DNA from: Halococcus salifodinae DSM 8989 | Lineage (GTDB): Archaea; Halobacteriota; Halobacteria; Halobacteriales; Halococcaceae | Direction of reading: 5' to 3' | Assembly (NCBI RefSeq): GCF_000336935.1 | Contig: NZ_AOME01000026.1 | Location: 42,409-86,848 of the forward strand | Length of the DNA: 44,440 nt | Shown here: one piece after another, positions 1 through 7,899 of the stretch | Position numbering within the stretch: position 1 is the first letter of the stretch | How the letters are laid out: every line of letters begins with the position of its first letter | Position numbers and translations under genes: made by a program | The notes under the pieces: generated by a model | The model's database searches: none | Told to the model about the DNA's origin: nothing | What the model saw: the letters and a program-made list of their open reading frames with translations, nothing else

Positions 1-82
1 TGAACGACGCCTCGAACTCCCGTTCGAAGCGACCCGTCGCCGCTCGAATCGCGTTCCGCACCTCGTGGACGGTCACACTCAT
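1..82 (-). CDS. Partial hypothetical protein (N-terminal 27 residues)
   Basis: An ATG on the minus strand at position 82 opens a frame that runs off the left edge. It begins MSVTVHEVRNAIRAATGRF and stays open. A purine-rich stretch (AGGAGAGTGGAG) lies just upstream of the ATG and could be a ribosome binding site. The visible part is too short to recognise a family. Its reality rests on the start context and on amino-acid composition typical of haloarchaea. Confidence 0.5.
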   Translation of the reverse strand, partial: MSVTVHEVRNAIRAATGRFEREFEASF

Positions 83-269
83 GAGTCTCCACTCTCCTGT
101 CGCCACCCTCAAGCTTCCTACTCGGTCGCACCGAGCGTTTCAGAAGATGTGGATCGGATGTGATCGCTGACTATTGCTAGACTCATCCTCTGCATGCAGC
201 ACGCCATTCTCATCAGTTCCTGAGGATTCCAACAGAGCCTCACGTTCCACTTTCGGCGTGCTTCGACAG

Positions 270-279
270 GCTATAAGTA
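270..279 (+). promoter_or_regulatory. TATA-box promoter of the DUF1931 gene
   Basis: The stretch GCTATAAGTA lies about 25-30 bases before the ATG at 302. That is the archaeal TATA spacing if the transcript begins only a few bases ahead of the start codon. Confidence 0.5.
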
Positions 280-301
280 CCAACCAGCCAGAGAAGCGAG
301 C

Positions 302-469
302 ATGGCAGACCTAACGGTGAAAGCGGCCGTGAAGGAGCACCTCGACCAGATGAACGTCTCGTCGGACTTCTACGGCGCGCTCGACGACGAGGTATCGGAC
401 CTGCTCGCCGACGCCGCCCAGCGTGCCGACGAGAACGACCGCAAGACTGTCCAGGCACGCGACCTCTGA
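302..469 (+). CDS. DUF1931-like small histone-fold protein (55 aa)
   Basis: This short frame encodes 55 residues starting MADLTVKAAVKEHLDQ and ending KTVQARDL. It matches what I remember of the haloarchaeal DUF1931 family: a conserved (M)ADLxVKAAVKE start, an acidic centre and a terminal RKTVQxRDL, a small protein with a histone-like fold. Family members are thought to be DNA-associated, but their role is not well defined. The start is fixed by a TATA box about 25-30 bases upstream. The gene ends 55 bases before the XPB helicase start on the same strand and may share its transcript. The family assignment is from recognition and was not computed. Confidence 0.75.
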   Translation: MADLTVKAAVKEHLDQMNVSSDFYGALDDEVSDLLADAAQRADENDRKTVQARDL

Positions 470-524
470 TGCGGGCACTCCCCTGGCGTGGTCGTGTTCG
501 CTGGGGAGCGGAGTAATCCACAAG

Positions 525-1985
525 ATGCGGGTCGAGTTCGACGGAGGTACGCTCCTACTGCGGGAGGCCAGTGAGAACGTTCCGTACGCGGAGTGGGACG
601 ACCGGATTGACGACTATCGCGCGCCTGCGTATCGGTACCGTCCCCTGCTCGAATGGGCCGACGCATGGGGTGGTGATGATTCCAGCTCCGCTACAGAGGA
701 ATCAGCCCACCAAGAGACCATCCAGTCGGCGACTGTTGGGATCGAGGACACGGCTCGGGCCTATCCCGCCCTCGCGCTCGATCCGGCGCTCCAGATCGAA
801 CCACGCGAGTACCAGCAGGCGGCGCTCGATGCGTGGCGAACCCATGATCGTCGCGGCAGCGTCGTGCTCCCGACCGGGAGCGGCAAGACGTTCCTGGGTA
901 TTCAAGCCATCGCAGATGCCGGTGTCGCCACGCTCGTGGTCGCGCCGACGATCGACCTGATGAACCAGTGGCATGCGACGCTCACCAACGCTTTCGGCGA
1001 CCAACTCCCCCGTCAGAGCGGAGATGGGCCCGAACAGGTGGTCGGTGTCCTCGGTGGCGGCACCCATGAGATCAGACCGATCACGGTCACGACCTACGAC
1101 AGCGCGTATCGCTACATCGACAAGTACGGCGACCAATTCGGCCTCTTGATCGCGGACGAAATTCACCACCTGCCGGCCCCGACCTACAGGCAGATCCCCG
1201 AGATGACCATCGCACCATACCGTCTCGGGCTCACCGCTACTTACGAGCGCGCCGACGATGCTCACGAACTCCTCGAAGACACCGATCTCGTGGGGCCCGT
1301 CGTCTACGAAGAGGACGTCGACGAGCTTGCCGGCGAGTATCTCAGCGAGTACGAAACCATCCACATGCAGGTCGAGTTGACCGACGACGAGCGCCCCCAA
1401 TACGACGAGGAGTACGGCATCTACCGCGAGTACGTCGACACGCACGACTTCGACCTCTGGAAAGCCAAGGGGTATCAGGAATTCCTCGCGCACACCTCCT
1501 ACGATTCCGATGGTCGGCGGGCGCTGATCGCCAAGCAACGCGCTGAGGAGCTCGCACGCACGGCAGCGAAGAAACTCGATACGCTCGACACCCTGCTCAA
1601 ACGCCATCACGACGACCGCACGATCATCTTCACCGCGAACAACGACTTCGCCTACGAGATTTCCCAGGAGTTCATCGTCCCCTGCATCACCCATCAGACC
1701 AAGACCGACGAGCGCACGGAGATCCTCGAACGATTCCGAACGGGCGAGTACTCGATCTTAGCGACCTCGCAGGTACTGGACGAGGGCATCGACGTGCCCG
1801 CCGCCAACGTCGGGATCATCCTCTCAGGGAGCGCGTCAAAACGCCAGTACGCCCAACGCCTCGGGCGAATCCTGCGACCCACCGACGAGCGCCAGCCCGC
1901 GCGGCTCTACGAGATCATCGCCACGGACACGATGGAGAACTACGTCTCTCAGCGCCGCCGCGAAGGCGTCGAGGCAGAAGCGTGA
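525..1985 (+). CDS. rad25: XPB/Rad25-type DNA repair helicase
   Basis: The product is a 486-residue superfamily-2 helicase. Walker A is LPTGSGKT at residues 115-122, the DEAH-type box is DEIHH at 211-215, motif III is LTATYER, and motifs V/VI contain QRLGRILRP near the C terminus. A short N-terminal damage-recognition-like segment precedes the helicase core, as in archaeal XPB. I chose the ATG at 525 because the recognisable protein starts MRVEFDGGTLLL there; the upstream in-frame extension overlaps the preceding gene and has poor composition. Archaeal XPB opens DNA around damage together with the nuclease Bax1, and a Bax1 homologue follows 34 bases downstream. This strongly supports a nucleotide-excision-type repair role. 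Haloarchaea often carry several Rad25 copies, so this may be an accessory one. Confidence 0.9.
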   Translation: MRVEFDGGTLLLREASENVPYAEWDDRIDDYRAPAYRYRPLLEWADAWGGDDSSSATEESAHQETIQSATVGIEDTARAYPALALDPALQIEPREYQQAALDAWRTHDRRGSVVLPTGSGKTFLGIQAIADAGVATLVVAPTIDLMNQWHATLTNAFGDQLPRQSGDGPEQVVGVLGGGTHEIRPITVTTYDSAYRYIDKYGDQFGLLIADEIHHLPAPTYRQIPEMTIAPYRLGLTATYERADDAHELLEDTDLVGPVVYEEDVDELAGEYLSEYETIHMQVELTDDERPQYDEEYGIYREYVDTHDFDLWKAKGYQEFLAHTSYDSDGRRALIAKQRAEELARTAAKKLDTLDTLLKRHHDDRTIIFTANNDFAYEISQEFIVPCITHQTKTDERTEILERFRTGEYSILATSQVLDEGIDVPAANVGIILSGSASKRQYAQRLGRILRPTDERQPARLYEIIATDTMENYVSQRRREGVEAEA

Positions 1986-2019
1986 CCGCGACCGAGATCA
2001 ACACGGTGAGACAAGAACC

Positions 2020-3372
2020 ATGCTGACGGCCGATCTCGCGCGCTCACGAACATCTGACGGCAAAGTGATGCCGCTGTTCATCGATTCCGAGGACGCTCAG
2101 TATCGGGAGACGGCGAGCGAGTTGATCGAGCTATTCGAGACGCACGTGGGTGAGCCGAAGGCCGACCTCGATACGGCGATCGATCAGCTGACGGTAGCGG
2201 ATACCGACTACAAGATCATCCAGGGGCTGGCAAAGTTGCTTCGTGACGAGTGCGATTTCGAGACGGTGGCGGCAGCCGAGCCGCGCGAGATCCGCCAGCG
2301 ACTGTTCGCGCGCGCGAACGACTCGTATCCGATTGTCCGGCAGCCGACGCTCGGTGAGGACATCCAGAAGCTCGACGTCTACACGGCGGTCGCCGACGAG
2401 CTCGGGATCTCACTTGCGGAGTGTCATCAGGGGATGTATGCGGATCTGGATGCGAACAACCGCCTCGTGCGCTTCGGCGATCAGGTCGCCGAGTCGGTCG
2501 AACTGGACACTGATGGGACGACCAGCACGACCCAGTTGACCGGTCAGAGCGAGGAGGCGTACACAGGCAAGGCCCTCACCGTCGAGTGGCTGCTGCATCG
2601 GTACAACCTCGCGCTCGCGCAGGCAGTACTGTACGACGCGACCGAGTTGCGCATTCGGGTGTGGGACCACTTCGCGACGACATTTAGCTACGTGAAGCTG
2701 TTCGGGCTGATGCACCGGATCTATCCGATTGACGAGCACGGCGAACGAGTGTCGAGCACGGACCTCGCGGCTGGGTACGAAGCGATCTTGGACGGTCCGG
2801 CTTCGCTGTTCAGGCAGTCGCGCAAGTACGGCATCCGGATGGCGAACTTCCTGCCCGCGCTGCCCCACTGCGAGCGGTGGGACCTCACGGCGGAGATTCT
2901 CACCGACGAGTCAGCCAACGAAACACGGGAGTTCGCGCTGGATCAGACGGCAGGGCTCCAAACGCACTACACTGGTGGCAGTCGGTACGACAGCGACCTC
3001 GAACGCACGCTCGCCGACAAGTGGGAGAGGGCGAATACGGAGTGGGAACTGGTCCGTGAGGACGACGTGATCGATCTGGGGGCAGAGGTGCTGCTGCCGG
3101 ACTTCGCGCTCGAACATCCCGATGGGCGACGGGCAATCCTCGAGATAGTAGGCTTTTGGACGCCGGAGTATCTCGAAGAGAAGCTCGCTAAGGTTCGTCA
3201 GACCGATGTGGACAATCTACTCTTAGCGGTGTCCGAGGAGTTGGACTGTACGAGCGAAGACATTGATCTCGAAGCCGACCGAGTGCTCTGGTTCAAGACC
3301 GGCATCCACGTTTACGATGTGGTCGACCTCGCCGAGGCGTATGCAGTTCAGGCCCCTTCTGCTGGTCCCTGA
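2020..3372 (+). CDS. bax1: Bax1-like nuclease (DUF790), partner of XPB
   Basis: The 450-residue protein begins MLTADLARSRTSDGKVMPLF, the typical start of the DUF790 (Bax1) family. Bax1 binds archaeal XPB and cuts DNA at bubble or loop junctions. Near the C terminus a PD-(D/E)XK-type nuclease core is visible: LLPDFAL, then ILEIVGFWTPEYLEEKL, which carries the expected acidic residues and the family's hallmark GFWTPEY. The start at 2020 follows the XPB stop by 34 bases, so the two genes are very likely co-transcribed. No frameshift or missing core residue is evident. Its function follows from the family and from its pairing with XPB. Confidence 0.88.
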   Translation: MLTADLARSRTSDGKVMPLFIDSEDAQYRETASELIELFETHVGEPKADLDTAIDQLTVADTDYKIIQGLAKLLRDECDFETVAAAEPREIRQRLFARANDSYPIVRQPTLGEDIQKLDVYTAVADELGISLAECHQGMYADLDANNRLVRFGDQVAESVELDTDGTTSTTQLTGQSEEAYTGKALTVEWLLHRYNLALAQAVLYDATELRIRVWDHFATTFSYVKLFGLMHRIYPIDEHGERVSSTDLAAGYEAILDGPASLFRQSRKYGIRMANFLPALPHCERWDLTAEILTDESANETREFALDQTAGLQTHYTGGSRYDSDLERTLADKWERANTEWELVREDDVIDLGAEVLLPDFALEHPDGRRAILEIVGFWTPEYLEEKLAKVRQTDVDNLLLAVSEELDCTSEDIDLEADRVLWFKTGIHVYDVVDLAEAYAVQAPSAGP

Positions 3373-3445
3373 GTAGGGACAGTCCATTCGATTCGCTCGG
3401 AAATAGTGGTTGGCAAGCGTGATCTACGCTCCGGCGTCAGATCGG

Positions 3446-4141
3446 TCAGTACTGTTGCTCCCTGAGAAATTCGAGCAAAGCGTCGATGTTCTCTGGCGAG
3501 GCCGACGATTGGCCGAACATGCTCTTGAATCGGTGATCCAGCCCGCCGTCTTCGATGAACTCCTGAGCGTCCTTGAGCTGGGCTTGGAGTGCGTCTTCGT
3601 CTCCTCGATGAAGATGCGATGCCACGGTCGGAAAGTCAACGTGAGGGACGGCAGCGAGGACGTCAGCCAGATCGGTTTTGCGGGCGCTGTGGAGCTTGGC
3701 AGCGACCAAGACCTCACCGTCGGCGACAGAAGCGGCGGTTGATCGTGTTCCTCCGGAGATGGTCGTCTCGGAGCTGTGATCGCGAAGGTAGTCGAACGAC
3801 CACTCGGCCTCGGTCTGTCGGCATCCCAGACCGTTCACTAGTAGATCGACGCCGATTGGGTGTGGCAGCCCTTCGGTCCGCTCGAAAAGCTCGATTTCGC
3901 GGTCATACGTGGTTTCTTCTGGTGGCACTTCGAGTTCGTTCTTTCGTTCGAAATCGTGGTCTTCCAAGAACGCCACCACGGCATCGGTGTCTTCGGGTGC
4001 GATGACGAGGTCCAGATCGGTCGAAAAGCGCGTCTCGAACTGTGAGACGGCGTAGCCCCCGACGAGGACGAAGTCGATGGTGGAGCGCTCTAGATCGGCA
4101 AGCACGTCGATGAGGGCCTCGCTTCGTTCTTCTTGGCTCAT
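3446..4141 (-). CDS. Nucleotidyltransferase, candidate toxin of a type IV-like TA pair
   Basis: This 231-residue protein has a pol-beta-type nucleotidyltransferase core near the N terminus: VLVGGYAVSQFETRFSTDLD holds the GG-x-A turn and the DLD pair of metal-binding acidic residues. The rest is acidic and helical. Its ATG overlaps the stop of the upstream winged-helix gene by four bases (ATGA), so the two are translationally coupled. Similar pairs are annotated as AbiEii/MenT-like toxins with a DNA-binding antitoxin; such toxins nucleotidylate tRNA or other targets. The toxin role is inferred from fold and context. It could also be an antitoxin-like MNT protein or a housekeeping nucleotidyltransferase. 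It converges with bax1, leaving 73 bases between them. Confidence 0.72.
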   Translation of the reverse strand: MSQEERSEALIDVLADLERSTIDFVLVGGYAVSQFETRFSTDLDLVIAPEDTDAVVAFLEDHDFERKNELEVPPEETTYDREIELFERTEGLPHPIGVDLLVNGLGCRQTEAEWSFDYLRDHSSETTISGGTRSTAASVADGEVLVAAKLHSARKTDLADVLAAVPHVDFPTVASHLHRGDEDALQAQLKDAQEFIEDGGLDHRFKSMFGQSSASPENIDALLEFLREQQY

Positions 4142-4809
4142 GGCGAGGCTGGCGTCGTGCGGTAGTCAGCTTCGGTTTCGACGTCGTCGTACATGCGATC
4201 GAGGATGTCCAGTGCCGACTCGAAGGTCGCGTAGTGCTCTCGTGCGAACGCAACAGTTTCTGAGCGCGAGATGACCGGCCGTCCGTCGACAGTCTCCGCA
4301 TCAACCTGCGCACGCGGTTCGAGGACGATCTGCAGCGGCCCAGGAATCTCGTCGGCTGGCTGACGCTGTTGAGCAGTCGGGATCCCGAACCGTTCGAAGA
4401 AGCGCTCCCAGTCGACGAGATCGGTCTCATGGATGGCAATGAATAGCGGGTAATCCGTCTCGTCACGTGCGACCTGGTAGCCACCTCGAGTCCAGACGTA
4501 GACGGCGTCGATAGCGGTGTAGGCGAACTCCATGCCCGCGAACTGGGGGAGGACGTACGCTTCCGAGATGGTGGGCGGAGACACACCTGCTGCGGCCGCG
4601 AGAAAGGCGAGGCCTGCCTCTCGGACGGCGTCGTCGACGACAGACAATCCACCATCATATTGCACGTAGCCCGCCTCTTCGAGGCGATTTACAGCCCGGC
4701 GGATCGTCTCGCGGTTCTCATTGATCTTGCGAGCCACGCCCGAGATGGGGTCGCCCGGCTCGATAGCGAGGAGTGTCTTGAGCTCTGTTTCGCCGCATTG
4801 TTCGAACAT
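4138..4809 (-). CDS. Winged-helix regulator, candidate antitoxin
   Basis: The 223-residue product starts MFEQCGETELKTLLAI. It has an N-terminal winged-helix domain (about residues 10-70) with a recognition-helix region RETIRRAVNRLEEAGYV. The C-terminal half is mixed alpha/beta, in keeping with AbiEi-like antitoxins that bind DNA and the partner enzyme. I chose the ATG at 4809 because the upstream frame has unconvincing composition and because the imperfect palindrome and promoter-like sequence sit directly before it. It overlaps the downstream nucleotidyltransferase by four bases. The likely job is to repress its own operon and neutralise the partner. That function is inferred. Confidence 0.72.
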   Translation of the reverse strand: MFEQCGETELKTLLAIEPGDPISGVARKINENRETIRRAVNRLEEAGYVQYDGGLSVVDDAVREAGLAFLAAAAGVSPPTISEAYVLPQFAGMEFAYTAIDAVYVWTRGGYQVARDETDYPLFIAIHETDLVDWERFFERFGIPTAQQRQPADEIPGPLQIVLEPRAQVDAETVDGRPVISRSETVAFAREHYATFESALDILDRMYDDVETEADYRTTPASP

Positions 4810-4815
4810 CGTATA

Positions 4816-4835
4816 GTTACACAAAAGTATGCAAC
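4816..4835. promoter_or_regulatory. Imperfect palindrome before the TA-like operon
   Basis: The 20 bases GTTACACAAAAGTATGCAAC form an imperfect inverted repeat around an AAAA centre. They lie 7-26 bases upstream of the regulator ATG, in a short AT-rich island inside GC-rich DNA. The position suits autorepression. The match is imperfect, so this is only a candidate. Confidence 0.35.
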
Positions 4836-4995
4836 AGTAAAATGCTTGTCGTTGGGAGCTGGTTCGGAGCACGACGATCTGCAGTAGGAGGCTCGAATCC
4901 TGGCGAGTGCCATCTGTGACGTATGTTGCTCGAAGGGACGCCAACGCTCCCGCAAAAGCGAGTTCCGAGACTGCTGGTCGCAGTCGTGATCCGTG

Positions 4996-5994
4996 TCAGA
5001 GCGTGAGGTCAGTGATGTCCCAGTCCTGTGGAAGATCGTTCTCAAGGCCCTCTTCCCTGACGAGGTTCCGGATGCGGTGTTCTACGTCGTCCTCTAGTTC
5101 GAAGTCGAATCCGAGGTCGTCGTGCCAGTCCCAGTACCGTGGGCTGGTGGGCCAGAAGTGATCGCTGGCGGCTCCAGCGGGCCCATCCAAGAGGTAGCGT
5201 GCCTCGGTGATCGTCTCATCCAGTCGGTATGTAATCTCGTGTTGAACCGCGTCGTCGTGGATCATCCATTCGAGGAGGTCGACGGCCATGTGCTGATCGG
5301 CGTAGAACGCGTGTTCGAGCATGGGGCTTGTCGAGAAGATATGGTCGGATGCATGCTCGTGGATCCGCTCTGCGACAGCGATATCCGGGTGTCCGATGCC
5401 CCAACCGTATGGGTGGAGGCCTTCGATGATGTAATCCTGCTGCTCGCCAACCTGGGTGCGGATAGTTTCGAGGTATTCGAGCGCGTCGACGGGAATCGTC
5501 TCCACCCCCTCTGCGAGTCGCGTCCGAATGAAGTTCCGCCCGGTGACGTTCTGGAGAATCGTGGTCACATGCGGGAAACCCTCGGCCGTGTTCGGGTGAT
5601 ACGCGTTGAGGAGTTCTTCGAGAACCGTCCAGCCCTCGGCTTGGATCGCCGCGTCGAGTTCGCTGATGAGTTGTCGTCGATACCCGTTTCGAATGCCGGA
5701 GTATCTATCGGATGCACCCGATTCGCTGGCGGACTGCAATTCACTCTCGTAGGTCGCCATCGCCTCAGCGAGGCTGTCTGGTGTCGCGTCTGTCTCGTTC
5801 TCGAGGAATTTGTCAAGCGATGCGAGTTCGACGGTTTCCGGCCTGTAATCCGTTTCTCCGGATGGTGTGAGGTCCTCAGTATTCGATGAATCAACGGTGG
5901 TATCCTCGGATACCTCCGTCGACGAACAGTCGTGAAGGCGGAGGCGTGTGAGCGTATCGAACTCTTGGCCACAGTCATCGCATTCGTGGCTCAT
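4996..5994 (-). CDS. Hypothetical protein with N-terminal zinc-finger-like motif
   Basis: The 332-residue protein opens with MSHECDDCGQEFDTLTRLRLH followed by DC. This is a classical C2H2-like pattern (Cys5, Cys8, His21, with Cys23 in place of the last histidine). An acidic, Ser/Thr-rich linker of about 40 residues follows, then a helical, Trp-rich domain of about 240 residues that I do not recognise. Single zinc fingers of this kind are common in haloarchaeal proteins and may bind DNA or protein. It stands alone on the minus strand, with about 186 bases to the TA-like operon. No function is assigned. Composition and length support a real gene. Confidence 0.7.
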   Translation of the reverse strand: MSHECDDCGQEFDTLTRLRLHDCSSTEVSEDTTVDSSNTEDLTPSGETDYRPETVELASLDKFLENETDATPDSLAEAMATYESELQSASESGASDRYSGIRNGYRRQLISELDAAIQAEGWTVLEELLNAYHPNTAEGFPHVTTILQNVTGRNFIRTRLAEGVETIPVDALEYLETIRTQVGEQQDYIIEGLHPYGWGIGHPDIAVAERIHEHASDHIFSTSPMLEHAFYADQHMAVDLLEWMIHDDAVQHEITYRLDETITEARYLLDGPAGAASDHFWPTSPRYWDWHDDLGFDFELEDDVEHRIRNLVREEGLENDLPQDWDITDLTL

Positions 5995-6040
5995 GGCCAG
6001 TTCCTCCGGGCAATCAGCGGGTAAGAGTTTGTATTCCAGC

Positions 6041-6080
6041 GTGAACAGTTCGTGTCGTCCGGTTCACTTTCGATGTGAAC
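6041..6080. promoter_or_regulatory. GTGAAC/GTTCAC repeat cluster
   Basis: GTGAAC at 6041-6046 is followed by an inverted pair, GTTCAC at 6062-6067 and GTGAAC at 6075-6080 (7-base spacer). These lie 47-86 bases upstream of the zinc-finger gene start, in the 276-base space between divergent genes. They could be a regulator binding site. No coding sequence is convincing in this gap. Confidence 0.3.
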
Positions 6081-6270
6081 GGTTGGTCGTTCTCGGCTCG
6101 TTGGTGGGGCGCGAACAGGAATACTCCAAGCACCGCCCTCATCACGCCGATAACGTCGAGGCGGTGATCGGTAGCGAACAGCGGAGAAGAACAATTAACT
6201 GTCCTCACAGTAATGGTCTCGCTGTCACATTCAGCGAATGAATGAGACATGGAGGGGGGATGAACAGGGG

Positions 6271-6540
6271 ATGACCGCCACCGAATCGGACTCGCGACAG
6301 CAGCGCGTTCAGGACGCGCTCGCAGCCCTGTTGAGTGCGGATGAACACGACAACAGCTATCGATACTTCCGGGCAGCGGACGTCGTTGAGGTTGACTCGG
6401 AACTCTCGCCCGCAATGGTGGGTTCGTACCTCCCGCGAATCGAGGCAGAGTCGCCGCTGTCGAGCGGGCTCATCGTCGAACGGTACACCGAGCGACGATG
6501 CGGGGCGTCGTTGTGGATCGTCACAAGAGAGAACGCGTGA
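6271..6540 (+). CDS. Small DUF7123-like haloarchaeal protein
   Basis: This is an 89-residue protein starting MTATESDSRQQRVQDALAA. The centre (residues about 25-60) looks like a short winged-helix or helical domain, YFRAADVV...LSPAMVGSYLPRI. It resembles the small haloarchaeal DUF7123 proteins as I remember them. I place the start at 6271 because a GGAGGGGGG purine run lies at 6251-6259; an upstream ATG at 6260 closes after a few codons. The gene stands alone and converges with the PGF-CTERM gene. The family assignment is tentative and no role is claimed. Confidence 0.6.
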   Translation: MTATESDSRQQRVQDALAALLSADEHDNSYRYFRAADVVEVDSELSPAMVGSYLPRIEAESPLSSGLIVERYTERRCGASLWIVTRENA

Positions 6541-6622
6541 CCGGGGGCTCGTAGTGTTTCGGGTTCATTACGGCTGATAGTGCCCTCTTATCGACTGACA
6601 CGGGAAAAGAATCTGGGGTTAC

Positions 6623-7558
6623 CTATACACGCTGTGTGAGAATGAGGGTGCTCAGGATAGCAACGATTGCAATGAGAACGCCGAAGCCGGGTCCGCTTCC
6701 CCTGGTTCTTTCACTGGTCGCTGAGCCTGTGGAAACGCCAGTATCTGCCCGTGTCTGAACCGATGTCGATCCGTTCGATCCAACCGGTGCCGATCCGTTC
6801 GATCCATCCGCTCCTCCTGCAGCCACAGCCGTTCCACGGGGTGTCGGACCGAGACCCTGGGCTTCCCGTACGTCTTCGCCGATTGCGATGACTGCGTTAT
6901 CGATAATGGGTCCTTTCTGGATCACCCTGTCTCCACTCATCAGATATGGAACATAGTATGGTGTATCCGTGGATCGATTCGAGGTGAGAAAGTCAAATCG
7001 GTTGTTGTTGTTCGTGTCGCGGTGAAGTTCCGCACTTGCAACATCTTGGCTCTCGGTCAGTTGGGAGCGGTCAAACTCTTTTCCGGACACGTTGAACAAG
7101 TCAACGGTCACATTTCGATGGGTGCCGGGATCGAGGTACTCTGAGACACCAATGATACTCGCTACATCGACCGGTTGGGGAGTGAGCTGCTCTGGCGTTC
7201 GCGGACTGCCGACGGTAGTCGTGGGCGAGCGGCGTTCGATCATCGTCTCTGAAGTCGGAGGCGAGGGATTGGAGCTAGAACTGGAAGGTGTTGCGGTGTT
7301 CGATATCGCTTCATGAATAACGATGAACCCACCTTCGGGGAGTGTCGCTGACTTTACGATGACAGTCGTTCCATCGGACTGCTGATCACCGAATTGGATC
7401 GAGCTTCCGTTCTGTTGTATCGTTTGATTCGCTGCGGAGGTGTTCGTGGTCGCGTTGTTCTCCGCTGCGGTGCTGATCTGGGTGGCTGGGATTGCACCCA
7501 CGGTAAGTATAAGGAGAATTAGAAAGAACCACGCGCTGAGAGATGAGGTGGACGACAT
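6623..7558 (-). CDS. PGF-CTERM surface protein (DUF7282-like)
   Basis: The 311-residue protein has an N-terminal signal sequence (residues about 9-28, AWFFLILLILTVGAIPAT). A Thr/Ser/Asn-rich region follows, then a beta-rich domain beginning SATLPEGGFIVIHE, similar to haloarchaeal DUF7282 domains. A Gly/Ser/Thr-rich linker leads to the C-terminal tripartite sorting signal: PGF, a hydrophobic helix (VLIAIVAILSTLIL) and a terminal Arg. Archaeosortase A recognises this PGF-CTERM signal and anchors such proteins to lipid at the cell surface. I chose the ATG at 7558 because it is followed at once by the signal peptide; the longer in-frame extension looks like an unrelated remnant. Confidence 0.8.
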   Translation of the reverse strand: MSSTSSLSAWFFLILLILTVGAIPATQISTAAENNATTNTSAANQTIQQNGSSIQFGDQQSDGTTVIVKSATLPEGGFIVIHEAISNTATPSSSSSNPSPPTSETMIERRSPTTTVGSPRTPEQLTPQPVDVASIIGVSEYLDPGTHRNVTVDLFNVSGKEFDRSQLTESQDVASAELHRDTNNNNRFDFLTSNRSTDTPYYVPYLMSGDRVIQKGPIIDNAVIAIGEDVREAQGLGPTPRGTAVAAGGADGSNGSAPVGSNGSTSVQTRADTGVSTGSATSERTRGSGPGFGVLIAIVAILSTLILTQRV

Positions 7559-7756
7559 GTATCTTCTCGTCACTGCGAATATGATAAATGCTTTCTGGAG
7601 GTAGGTCACTGAATTCCGGTTCCGACGTGACCGCACGGGGTTGCGCGTCGCGATCTCGCCGAACTCCTCTCGACCGCGAATGTCACCGTTGAGCATCGCG
7701 TCTTCACTGGTGTCGAGATCGACGGCTGATCGAGGGGGAGCGGCTTCATACGTATC
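7559..7756 (-). other. Possible degraded coding remnant upstream of the PGF-CTERM gene
   Basis: On the minus strand, in frame with the surface-protein gene but before its signal peptide, a stop near 7757 is followed by about 45 codons of haloarchaeal-looking protein (DTYEAAPPRSAVDLDTSED, then MLNGDIRGREEFGEIATRN). It has no own start or stop that makes a sensible gene. It may be the remains of an older gene. I do not recognise the family. Confidence 0.22.
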
Positions 7757-7872
7757 CTACCTGCGCCGTGGCGGGGACAGCGTGTGTCGAAGCGCGTCGA
7801 GTAGACGAATGAAAATCAGCCATCTAGCTGCCGTCTGTGAACCAAATGCACGTTTAGCCTTACGAGCACTTT

Positions 7873-7886
7873 TTGCAGTAGTGCAA
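7873..7886. promoter_or_regulatory. Small perfect palindrome before the lipoprotein gene
   Basis: TTGCA-GTAG-TGCAA is a perfect inverted repeat located 14 bases before the lipoprotein ATG. That is where a regulator could block initiation. The rest of 7757-7899 holds no gene that I can see. Confidence 0.35.
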
Positions 7887-7899
7887 CAAACGAACACGC

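Noticed and set aside
702-1694. A long minus-strand reading frame opposite the XPB helicase
   Set aside because: It is the antisense shadow of a clearly coding helicase. Long antisense frames are common in GC-rich genomes.
4880-4910. A tRNA T-arm-like stretch (GGCTCGAATCCTG)
   Set aside because: The flanking bases do not form the T stem or an acceptor stem, and no anticodon arm precedes it.
5122-5889. A 255-residue plus-strand frame opposite the zinc-finger gene
   Set aside because: It has low Lys/Glu balance and no start signal. The minus-strand protein has the zinc-finger motif and acidic composition.
6014-6415. A 133-residue minus-strand reading frame
   Set aside because: It is Arg/Ser/Pro-rich with poor haloarchaeal composition and overlaps the better-supported small gene at 6271-6540.
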